Part shown: in pieces, positions 37,130-44,933 of the stretch
Layout: each line of letters opens with the position of its first letter
How positions within the stretch are numbered: position 1 is the first letter of the stretch
Assembly (NCBI RefSeq): GCF_900220965.1
Contig: NZ_OBQC01000002.1
Location: 399,176-463,175, forward strand
Source of the DNA: Ureibacillus acetophenoni
Lineage (GTDB): Bacteria > Bacillota > Bacilli > Bacillales_A > Planococcaceae
Reading direction: 5' to 3'
DNA: 64,000 nt
Program-made: the position numbers and the translations under genes
Notes under the pieces: model-generated
Told to the model about the DNA's origin: nothing
The model's input: the letters and a program-made list of their open reading frames with translations, nothing else
Databases searched by the model: none

Positions 37130-38770
37130 TTAGTTATTTTGTGATTGTTCGTATAGCTTTCTAAGTTCTTCATCAATCCTTTTCGTATCAATTCTTTCAA
37201 ATAAAGGATGCACGTTCTTAATTTCATTTGGGAGTTGATTTTGCACTTTCCATTCATTCACTTGTATACTAAGGGTCTCTTTTATTTCACCGCTTGCGAA
37301 CGGTAAAAATGGATGTAAAAGCTGTGCAAGATTTTGAATGATGAATACACAAGAAGCTAGAGTTTTATTGCATTCTTCAATATTTTCTTTTACTTGAATC
37401 CATGGTTTTTGCTCATCAAAGTAACGATTAGCAGATCGTATATATTCGAAAACCGTCTCCAATCCTTGTTTGAAGTGACCTTTCTCGATTAAATCCCCAA
37501 CTTCTTCAAAGATTTTTTCCGTATTACGTTTAATAGACTCATCTATTTCTGCTTGTGGAATAATTGAATCAAATGATTTCTCTATAAACTTTAGTGTTCG
37601 ATTTACAAAATTTCCAAATGCCCCTAGTAATTCTCCGTTATGACTGTAAATGAATTCTCTCCATGAAAAATCCGTGTCTCGATTTTCAGGGGCATTCACC
37701 GTTAAAAAGTAACGAAGTGAATCTGGATGATAGTCTTTCAAAATTTCTGGGACCCACACTGCCCAATTTTGGCTCGTGGATAATTTCCTTTTTTCAAGGG
37801 TTAAATATTCATTTGAAATAATGTGAGTTGGCATTGCCTTTGAGCCGAGGGCAAATAAAATTGCTGGCCAAATTACTGTATGAAACGGAATATTATCTTT
37901 TCCATGAACATAATAAGAAATTGCTTCTTCATTCCACCAATTTTCAATGGACTCGTTATGCTGTTTAACCCATTCTATACTCGCCGTTAAATACCCTGCT
38001 ACCGCTTCAATCCATACATAGATCTTTTTACCTTCAAAACCTGGTACCGGAACATCGATTCCATTTGGTAAATCTCTTGTTACAGCGCGGTCTGGTAATC
38101 CTTCATTTAAGTAACGTTTAGTTAGTTCAATTGCGTTTGTTCTCCATTTTTTATTGCTATCAGCTTCAGCTACATATTGCTCTAATTTCTTTTGAAAGGC
38201 ACTAAATGAAAAATAAAAGTGTTCCGTTTCTTTTATAACGGGGGCATTTCCACACAGTTTACATCGTTTATCAATCAAGTCTAGTGGGTCTAAAATTGCT
38301 GAGCAATGATCACACTGATCCCCTCTTGCATTTGAACCACAGTTAGGACAAATTCCTTCCACATAACGATCTGGTAAGAATTGCTGGTCGTTCTCACAAT
38401 ATGCTTGTTTCACTTTCTTTTTGTATAAAAGCCCGCGTTCTAATAGGGTTAAAAAAATTTTTTGAACGGATTCATGATGATGGTTGGCATCGGTTCGTGT
38501 ATATAGATCGTAAGTGAAGCCTAATTTATTGAAACACTGAACAAATTCATTATGATATCGATCTGCGATTTCTTTAGTTGTCGTATTTTCTTGTTTGGCC
38601 CTAATGGAGATAGGTGTTCCATTACAATCACTACCAGATACGTATAAAACATTTTCTCCCTTTTGTCGATAGTAGCGCGCTAAAATATCACCTGGCAATA
38701 AGGCTGCGATATGCCCTAAATGTAATGAACCATTTGCGTATGGCCAAGCTCCTCCGATAATAACTGTCAT
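37130..38770 (-). CDS. Methionyl-tRNA synthetase, short second type (MetRS2-like)
   Basis: 546 aa. Class I motifs HLGH (17-20) and KLSTS in place of KMSKS (329-333). The zinc domain has two knuckles (CPNC 141-144, CDHC 153-156, CKLC 170-173), the double-knuckle type. The anticodon-binding helical domain follows, with [13 protein letters not shown]. The C-terminal tRNA-binding (EMAP-like) domain of the main Bacillus enzyme (about 660 aa) is absent. It resembles the extra MetRS of B. anthracis and some pneumococci, which tolerates inhibitors of the usual enzyme. It is controlled by a Met T-box and flanked by repeat arrays. A second housekeeping copy elsewhere is expected but unseen. Confidence 0.92.
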   Translation of the reverse strand: MTVIIGGAWPYANGSLHLGHIAALLPGDILARYYRQKGENVLYVSGSDCNGTPISIRAKQENTTTKEIADRYHNEFVQCFNKLGFTYDLYTRTDANHHHESVQKIFLTLLERGLLYKKKVKQAYCENDQQFLPDRYVEGICPNCGSNARGDQCDHCSAILDPLDLIDKRCKLCGNAPVIKETEHFYFSFSAFQKKLEQYVAEADSNKKWRTNAIELTKRYLNEGLPDRAVTRDLPNGIDVPVPGFEGKKIYVWIEAVAGYLTASIEWVKQHNESIENWWNEEAISYYVHGKDNIPFHTVIWPAILFALGSKAMPTHIISNEYLTLEKRKLSTSQNWAVWVPEILKDYHPDSLRYFLTVNAPENRDTDFSWREFIYSHNGELLGAFGNFVNRTLKFIEKSFDSIIPQAEIDESIKRNTEKIFEEVGDLIEKGHFKQGLETVFEYIRSANRYFDEQKPWIQVKENIEECNKTLASCVFIIQNLAQLLHPFLPFASGEIKETLSIQVNEWKVQNQLPNEIKNVHPLFERIDTKRIDEELRKLYEQSQNN

Positions 38771-38864
38771 TCTAAAATCCTCCTATTATATATAAATTCA
38801 TAATTGACCCCGGGTAATTAAATTTTCATTTCTATTGTGTTTTATTCTAATTATTTCAGGTATT

Positions 38865-38957
38865 TACGAGACAGAATTTCGAAAAAATCGTCTAAAGTGT
38901 CTCGTATTTCGGTTTTACGAGACAAAAATTACGTAAACTTCAATAAAGTGTCTCGTA
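38865..38957. repeat. 51-bp two-copy repeat with TACGAGACA/TGTCTCGTA arms
   Basis: Arms at 38865-38873 and 38898-38906, then 38916-38924 and 38949-38957: exact 51-bp period, perfect 9-bp arms, 24-nt loops and a 9-nt spacer. The array sits inside the metS leader, between the T-box terminator and the start codon, so it would be transcribed into the mRNA as two hairpins. Confidence 0.9.
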
Positions 38958-38970
38958 AGCCAAAGAAAAT

Positions 38971-39245
38971 AAAAAAACGCCCTAATCGAATAATCGATTA
39001 GGACGAGATACCCGTGTTACCACCTAAATTCGCAAATAGCTCACACTATTTGCCTCAATCAGTACGTGTTCATACTGTTGCCGTTGTAACGAGTGCCCCT
39101 CGTCGTAGCCTACAACAATAACTGTTTCGGTACGCAGCTCAAAGGTCATTTTCAATAAGTTTCGTTTGCTTCATTTCCACCGTCAGAAGCTCTCTATCAA
39201 ACTACCTCTTATTTACTTTCCTTTTCATTGCTTTTCATTAATGAC
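38971..39245 (-). promoter_or_regulatory. T-box leader, methionine-specific
   Basis: T-box AGGTGGTAACACGG at 39012-39025 (minus strand); terminator at 38971-39005 (CCTAATCGA/TCGATTAGG stem, then seven T). Stem I carries AGAGAGC and the GGTGGAAATGAAG apical region. The specifier reads ATG at 39147-39149, followed by ACC. It should raise expression when tRNA-Met is uncharged. About 200 nt separate it from the coding start. Confidence 0.93.
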
Positions 39246-39310
39246 CATATTATTTTAAATTAAATATAATTTACTACTCATTTTGCTATTTGTAAAGTAA
39301 TACCATTTAA

Positions 39311-39580
39311 TTAAATAATGGAGTAAGTACTTACTAATATATAAATATGAATAGCGGCTAGTAGTGGGAATCCAAAGGCAAAGGAATTATGTTTTGTCTT
39401 ATGTCTGAAAAAATACATTCCAAGAACTCCACCACAGGCACCCCCGAAAATTGCAATTGTAAATAATGTCTTCTCAGAGATTCGCCATTCTTTTCTTTTA
39501 GCCCTCGACTTATCCAATTTCATAAGGACTAACAGTATAACTGACTCAACAATGATAAAGGCTAATAATGCATACCACAT
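39311..39580 (-). CDS. DUF1294 membrane protein (YsdA-like)
   Basis: 89 aa with two to three helices and the family core LDKSRAKRKEWRISEKTLF, GGACGGVLGMYFFRHKTKH. AGGAGGG precedes the ATG. In B. subtilis ysdA lies directly after rplT, as here, but a terminator separates them. Function unknown. Confidence 0.9.
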   Translation of the reverse strand: MWYALLAFIIVESVILLVLMKLDKSRAKRKEWRISEKTLFTIAIFGGACGGVLGMYFFRHKTKHNSFAFGFPLLAAIHIYILVSTYSII

Positions 39581-39601
39581 ATGTATTTGCCCTCCTATAT
39601 T

Positions 39602-39634
39602 AAAAAAGACTGATAGGGTTTAATCCTACCAGTC
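39602..39634 (-). terminator. infC-rpmI-rplT operon terminator
   Basis: GACTGATAGG/CCTACCAGTC stem, 7-nt loop, then six T on the minus strand. Confidence 0.85.
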
Positions 39635-39651
39635 TGTAATGTGAATTTAAA

Positions 39652-39693
39652 TTATTTCGCAACTGCTTTTTTTGCGCCTGTCGTAAACTTTCG
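39652..39693 (-). pseudogene. Possible remnant of a second rplT 3' end
   Basis: On the minus strand the codons just before a TAA at 39652-39654 read RRKFTTGAKKAVAK. The last seven residues, AKKAVAK, equal the true L20 C-terminus 100 bp upstream, with mostly different third bases. No start or full domain is present. It may be a decayed duplicate tail left by recombination; chance is possible in such a short match. Confidence 0.35.
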
Positions 39694-39755
39694 GCGCAGA
39701 AAAATAAAGTTATTCTTTCTAAGTATAAAATACCGTTAGAAATAAGTATAACTTC

Positions 39756-40136
<381 letters not shown>

Positions 40137-40178
40137 TTACGAATGTTTAATTTATATTACGAACGATATATTATCGAA

Positions 40179-40379
40179 TTATTTCATGTAAGTTAATAGT
40201 TCTCTAATACGTTTGAAGTCACCTGAAGTCATAACTTTTGCTTTACGTAGGTGACGTTTAGCTTTTGTAGATTTGTTAGCGAATAAGTGGCTTCCGTAAG
40301 CACGGTCAAATTTTAATTTTCCTTTGCCCGTTTTTTTGAAACGCTTCGCAGCGCCACGGTGAGTTTTCATTTTTGGCAT
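40179..40379 (-). CDS. rpmI: 50S ribosomal protein L35
   Basis: 66 aa: [20 protein letters not shown] is the invariant L35 start, and [16 protein letters not shown] follows. Highly basic. Between infC and rplT with AGGAGG before its ATG. Confidence 0.98.
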   Translation of the reverse strand: MPKMKTHRGAAKRFKKTGKGKLKFDRAYGSHLFANKSTKAKRHLRKAKVMTSGDFKRIRELLTYMK

Positions 40380-40409
40380 TTCGAATTTCCTCCTAAACTG
40401 TTTCGTATA

Positions 40410-40928
40410 TTACTTTTTCTCGTTCTTCGGTTGAAGAACTAAGAACATGCTGCGTCCTTCCATCTTCGGTTTTTGTTCAACCGTAGCTACTTCAGCACAT
40501 TCTTCAGCAAAACGATCTAAAACTCGTTGACCAATCTCTTTATGCGTAATGGCACGTCCTTTGAAACGAAGAGAACATTTTACTTTGTCACCTTTTTCAA
40601 GGAATTTAATCGCATTACGTAATTTAGTTTGGAAATCATGTTCATCAATTGTTGGACTTAAACGTACTTCCTTAATATTGATAACCTTTTGATTTTTACG
40701 AACTTCACGATCTTTCTTTTGCTGTTCAAACTTAAACTTACCATAGTCCATAATACGTGCGACTGGTGGCTTAGCTTGAGGGGCCACAAGGACAAGATCC
40801 AAGTTTACACGAGCGGCAATTTCTAACGCTTCGTTACGCGTTTTCACTCCAAGCTGATCACCATTATGATCGATTAGACGAAGTTCACGTGCGCGAATGC
40901 CTTCGTTTACATACATGTCTTTGCTAAT
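40410..40928 (-). CDS. infC: Translation initiation factor IF-3, ATT start
   Basis: 172 aa if begun at the ATT codon (40926-40928), 8 nt after GGAGGT. The residues from there, [18 protein letters not shown], align with B. subtilis IF3, which also starts at ATT; the ATG at 40916 would lack a well-placed ribosome site. N-domain about 1-75, linker, C-domain with [13 protein letters not shown] and [14 protein letters not shown]. The rare start lets IF3 discriminate against its own mRNA when abundant. First gene of the operon, under an L20-type leader. Confidence 0.96.
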   Translation of the reverse strand: MSKDMYVNEGIRARELRLIDHNGDQLGVKTRNEALEIAARVNLDLVLVAPQAKPPVARIMDYGKFKFEQQKKDREVRKNQKVINIKEVRLSPTIDEHDFQTKLRNAIKFLEKGDKVKCSLRFKGRAITHKEIGQRVLDRFAEECAEVATVEQKPKMEGRSMFLVLQPKNEKK

Positions 40929-41165
40929 ACGAATCCACCTCCAAGATTGTGTCGGGAATACATGTGTTTACAGCAAATATGCCCGGTTGAACGGTACACT
41001 TCCTAGGTATGTCCATAAAAAAAGGACGGACATTTCTAAAGAAGATGTCCGCCCGCAATATATTCATACGCTCAACTTCAGCGTAAATAATTCAACGTGT
41101 CATACCTGCTAACAGCAAAGCGTCATACCAGGTGAGAAGCGGGCAGCCTCTACTTTCAACCACAT
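40929..41165 (-). promoter_or_regulatory. L20-type leader of infC operon with attenuator
   Basis: The infC leader contains a strong hairpin at 41024-41054 (GGACGGACAT/ATGTCCGCCC with one mismatch) followed by seven T, a premature terminator 90 nt before infC. Upstream lie repeated GGTATGAC and GCAGGTATGACACG segments consistent with the structured L20-binding leader. Free L20 would promote termination. Mapping to the L20 leader rests on position and the terminator, not on a model search. Confidence 0.8.
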
Positions 41166-41308
41166 ATTGTATTCATAACCTAATCAATATTAACATCCCT
41201 ATATAAGGTTGTCAATAAAAAAACTTAAATTAAATTATTCGCCGTTTACATGTCCAGCAATACTTCATATTTTATAGTAATAAATGCGATAAGAATAGAG
41301 GTAATTTT

Positions 41309-41575
41309 ATGAACCATAGACGTAATAATTTCAGCATCTGCTTTCCAGGTTATCGATATTGCGGACCATGGTGTTCTGGTCCAGGATTGCCAACTAATCC
41401 AGTAGATCAATGTTGCTATGAACATGATAAATGCTATAGAAAATATGGCCGGTCCTATTATTGCGATGTAAAGTTCCATCAATGTTTATCGCCATATTAC
41501 AATTATCGAAATAAATTAGGGAGAGACGCTAGACTGTTTTCTAAAGCAATTCAATTGCGGAACTTTTTATTTTAA
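41309..41575 (+). CDS. Mini phospholipase A2-like protein
   Basis: 88 aa with AGAGGT before the ATG. The PLA2 signature is clear: YCGPWCSGPG as calcium-binding loop, then PVDQCCYEHDKCY with the catalytic His-Asp pair, and SYYCDVKFHQC with further paired cysteines. There is no signal peptide, unusual for a disulfide-rich PLA2. The tail is basic. Similar short proteins occur in Bacillus genomes without known function. It is convergent with thrS and divergent from infC. Activity is inferred only from the motif. Confidence 0.75.
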   Translation: MNHRRNNFSICFPGYRYCGPWCSGPGLPTNPVDQCCYEHDKCYRKYGRSYYCDVKFHQCLSPYYNYRNKLGRDARLFSKAIQLRNFLF

Positions 41576-41581
41576 TGATAA

Positions 41582-41607
41582 GGGGACGTCTCACTTTAAG
41601 ACGCCCC
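41582..41607. terminator. Shared terminator between the PLA2-like gene and thrS
   Basis: GGGGACGTC/GACGCCCC stem with a T-rich tail (plus strand), between the convergent stops. Confidence 0.7.
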
Positions 41608-41616
41608 GCTTCATTT

Positions 41617-43548
41617 TTATTTATTTGCTTCAGCAACTAATCTATTCAGGAATTCATCAAACGGAACTGTTTCTGAATCTTGTGAACCGTAGCGTCGTAC
41701 GTTTACAGAATTAGCTTCCATTTCTTTGTCACCTAGTACAAGCATGTAAGGGATTTTCTTCATTTGTGCTTCACGGATTTTATAACCAAGTTTTTCTTCA
41801 CGGTCATCCATTTCTACACGAAGTCCAGCTGCTTGTAATTTTTCAACTACATTACGAGCATAGTCATAATGTACTTCATTTGAAACTGGAATAACTTCCA
41901 CTTGAACTGGTGCTAACCATGTTGGGAATGCTCCTTTGTATTCTTCAATTAAGAATGCAACGAAACGTTCCATCGTTGATACAACACCACGGTGAATAAC
42001 GACTGGACGATGTTGTTTTCCATCTTCTCCAACGTATGTTAATTCGAAACGTTCTGGTAATAAGAAGTCAAGTTGAACTGTTGATAATGTTTCTTCTTTA
42101 CCAATAGCAGTTTTCACTTGTACGTCTAGTTTTGGACCGTAGAATGCAGCTTCCCCTTCAGCCTCAAAATAATCTAAACCAAGATCATCCATCGCTTCTT
42201 TTAACATGCTTTGTGCTTTTTCCCACATTGCGTCATCATTAAAATATTTTTCTGTATCTTGAGGATCACGGTAAGATAAGCGGAACTTATAGTCATTTAG
42301 CTCAAAGTCTTTATAAACATCTAAGATTAATTCAACAACACGTTTGAATTCTTCTTTAATTTGGTCAGGACGAACGAAAATATGAGCATCGTTTAAAGTC
42401 ATTCCACGAACACGTTGTAAACCTGATAATCCACCTGAACTTTCATAACGGTGCATTGTTCCTAATTCACCAATACGAATTGGTAATTGACGGTAAGAAT
42501 GCATCGATGATTTATAAACTTCCATATGGTGCGGACAGTTCATAGGACGTAACACTAATGTTTCATTATCCATTTCCATTGGTGGGAACATATCTTCTTG
42601 ATAGTGATCCCAGTGACCAGATGTTTCGTATAATCTTTTTGAACCAAGTACTGGTGTGTAAACATGTTTGTAACCTAATTTTACTTCTTTATCTACAATG
42701 TAACGTTCAATAATACGGCGAATTGTTGCACCGTTTGGTAACCATAACGGTAAACCTTGACCTACAGTTTGAGATAAAGTAAACAATTCTAATTCTTTAC
42801 CAATTTTACGGTGGTCACGTTCTCTTGCTTCTTCAAGCATTTTTAAGTGATGTGCTAAATCTTCTTTTTTGAAGAATGCAGTACCGTAAATACGTTGAAG
42901 CATTTTATTGTCTGAATTACCGCGCCAGTATGCACCTGCTAACGATAATAATTTAAATTCTTTTAATTTACCTGTTGAAGGTACGTGAATACCACGACAA
43001 AGGTCATAGAATTCACCTTGGTAATAAATCGAAACTTGCTCATCAGCAGGAATTGCTTCAAGAAGTTCTAATTTATATTCGTCGCCAACTTCTTCATAAA
43101 TTTTTTGAGCTTCATCACGTGATACTTCTTTACGTTCAATTTCAAGATTTTCAGAAATAATTTTTTTCATTTCCTTTTCGATTTTCGGGAAATCGTCCGC
43201 AGAAATTGGTTCCGGTGAATCAACATCATAGTAGAATCCACCTTCAATTACAGGACCAATTCCTAATTTAATTCCTGGGTATAAACGTTTAAGTGCTTGA
43301 GCAGTTAAGTGTGCTGTTGAGTGGCGTAAAATTTCTAATGCTTCATCCGATTCAGGTGTAATGATTGCAATATTGCCATCTTCCTCAATCGGAGTTTTTA
43401 AATCGATTAATGTATCGTTTATTTTACCAGCTAACGCTTTTTTACGGAGACCAGGACTAATAGATGCTGCGACATCTTCAGTTGTTGTTCCGCGCGCAAA
43501 CTCCTTTACTGCGCCATCTGGGAATGTTAACTTAATAATTTCTGACAT
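41617..43548 (-). CDS. thrS: Threonyl-tRNA synthetase
   Basis: 643 aa from the ATG at 43548 (AAAGGAGAG 8 nt upstream). Domains: TGS (about 1-62), the editing domain ([14 protein letters not shown] with the zinc-like HxxxH, about 75-230), class II core with motif 2 [12 protein letters not shown] and [20 protein letters not shown] and motif 3 [16 protein letters not shown], and the anticodon-binding C-terminus. Charges tRNA-Thr and edits Ser-tRNA-Thr. Controlled by a T-box leader. Confidence 0.98.
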   Translation of the reverse strand: MSEIIKLTFPDGAVKEFARGTTTEDVAASISPGLRKKALAGKINDTLIDLKTPIEEDGNIAIITPESDEALEILRHSTAHLTAQALKRLYPGIKLGIGPVIEGGFYYDVDSPEPISADDFPKIEKEMKKIISENLEIERKEVSRDEAQKIYEEVGDEYKLELLEAIPADEQVSIYYQGEFYDLCRGIHVPSTGKLKEFKLLSLAGAYWRGNSDNKMLQRIYGTAFFKKEDLAHHLKMLEEARERDHRKIGKELELFTLSQTVGQGLPLWLPNGATIRRIIERYIVDKEVKLGYKHVYTPVLGSKRLYETSGHWDHYQEDMFPPMEMDNETLVLRPMNCPHHMEVYKSSMHSYRQLPIRIGELGTMHRYESSGGLSGLQRVRGMTLNDAHIFVRPDQIKEEFKRVVELILDVYKDFELNDYKFRLSYRDPQDTEKYFNDDAMWEKAQSMLKEAMDDLGLDYFEAEGEAAFYGPKLDVQVKTAIGKEETLSTVQLDFLLPERFELTYVGEDGKQHRPVVIHRGVVSTMERFVAFLIEEYKGAFPTWLAPVQVEVIPVSNEVHYDYARNVVEKLQAAGLRVEMDDREEKLGYKIREAQMKKIPYMLVLGDKEMEANSVNVRRYGSQDSETVPFDEFLNRLVAEANK

Positions 43549-43670
43549 GTTGGTTCTCTCCTTTAAGAATGTTTGTTTTATCACATGGTGGAATTTGAAA
43601 TTCATCAGGGAACTCATTATTTTCCCCGCAACCCAAAATCCTGTACCGTGTTATCATCTTTAGAGCAAAT

Positions 43671-43915
43671 AAAAAAGCGCCATCCCAAAAAAGGGACGAC
43701 GCGTTAGCTCGTGGTTCCACCCTTCTTCCTTCCGAAAACAATTATGTTTTCAGACGAAGCTCTAGGTCGGTTAACGTACCGATCAACGTTAGCGGATTGG
43801 CCCCGCTAATGCTCCAAGGTAGTAAAGTTAGTATCGTAACTAGGAAGCTTACAGCCATGGCCTCCCTCTCTTTAAGTCCGTATCACAAACTTGTTGTCCT
43901 CTTCAATGCATACAT
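43671..43915 (-). promoter_or_regulatory. T-box leader, threonine-specific
   Basis: T-box AGGGTGGAACCACG at 43710-43723 (minus strand), then the terminator at 43671-43703 (GC-rich stem, six T). The Stem I specifier reads ACT (Thr) at 43821-43823, again followed by ACC. AAAGAGAGG and the GGCTGTAAGC-like apical region are present. Confidence 0.95.
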
Positions 43916-43981
43916 ATATTGTTACCTTTACTTTGAAAGTAGTATACGCTCAAATAATTAAAAATGCAACTATATTTCAAA

Positions 43982-44929
43982 TTATTGTCGTTTTCGAGGT
44001 CCAACTAGTTCAAATTCATGTGTCATTGCTATAACTCTTTGAACAATTCGAGAACCTTTAAAGGGATCAATATCACCTTTTGTTATACGGCTATAAAATC
44101 GTTCTAATTCTTCATAATTTAAATTTGAAGAAACGAACAATGGTAAATGATTATTCATTCGATAATTTAAAATGGAACCTAGTACTTCATCTCTTGTCCA
44201 TTCAGAGTTTGCTTCAGCACCTAAATCGTCTAGCATTAAAACTGGCACTTTTTTTATAAAGTCTATTTTTTCCTCATAAGTACCATCATCAAGACTCGAT
44301 TTCAATTCACGGAAAAATTCAGGTACAAAAACAACCGCAGTTTGAACTTTTAATTTAATAAATTCATTTGCTAAAGCACCTAGTATATAAGTTTTACCTG
44401 TTCCGTATAGTCCATGTAAGTACAACCCTTTTCTAGGCAGTTCATTTGTTGCTTTATATATACTAATAAAATCTGCAGCATAATCAGCTATTTGTAGGCG
44501 AGATTTTGTATTCATTTCCATATTTTCTAAACTTGCCTCTAATATTTCAGGCGACATATGGAAACTTCTTAACATACGCTTTACTTCGCGTTGCTCGTCT
44601 TCAACTAATTTTTGCTGACAAGGAACATAATTTAACTCTACTTTTCCATTTCGAATTGCAAATGTTGGGATAAACCCATTTAAATAATTCGTACATTGAT
44701 CTGTCCCTTGCGCTCCGCAGCAAGTTCTAGATTGATTAATATATTCATGGAAAGTAGTTAAATTTTGTTGGATAAAATCCTCAGTTACATTTAAATCGGA
44801 ATCATTCAGTAATTTTTGAATTTCCGGATGTTCTACTATTTCTTTTTTCATCTTTTCATAACGTTCTTGAAAAGATGGAATATTTGCCACTCGTTTAAGG
44901 GCTTCACTTATTGGTTCGATGTTACTCAC
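43982..44929 (-). CDS. dnaI: Helicase loader DnaI
   Basis: 315 aa, GTG start 4 bp after dnaB. The N-terminal zinc-binding domain has CCGAQGTDQC (about 69-78) and CQQKL. The AAA+ domain has Walker A YLHGLYGTGKTY (about 168), Walker B VPVLMLDDLGAE, sensor SSNLNYEEL and the arginine finger region GSRIVQRV. DnaI loads the DnaC helicase ring with DnaB and DnaD at oriC and stalled forks. Same operon order as B. subtilis. Confidence 0.97.
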   Translation of the reverse strand: MSNIEPISEALKRVANIPSFQERYEKMKKEIVEHPEIQKLLNDSDLNVTEDFIQQNLTTFHEYINQSRTCCGAQGTDQCTNYLNGFIPTFAIRNGKVELNYVPCQQKLVEDEQREVKRMLRSFHMSPEILEASLENMEMNTKSRLQIADYAADFISIYKATNELPRKGLYLHGLYGTGKTYILGALANEFIKLKVQTAVVFVPEFFRELKSSLDDGTYEEKIDFIKKVPVLMLDDLGAEANSEWTRDEVLGSILNYRMNNHLPLFVSSNLNYEELERFYSRITKGDIDPFKGSRIVQRVIAMTHEFELVGPRKRQ

Positions 44930-44933
44930 CTAC

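Noticed and set aside
41246-41482. 78-codon hydrophobic frame antisense to the PLA2-like gene
   Set aside because: No ribosome site; the opposite frame has a clear enzymatic signature.
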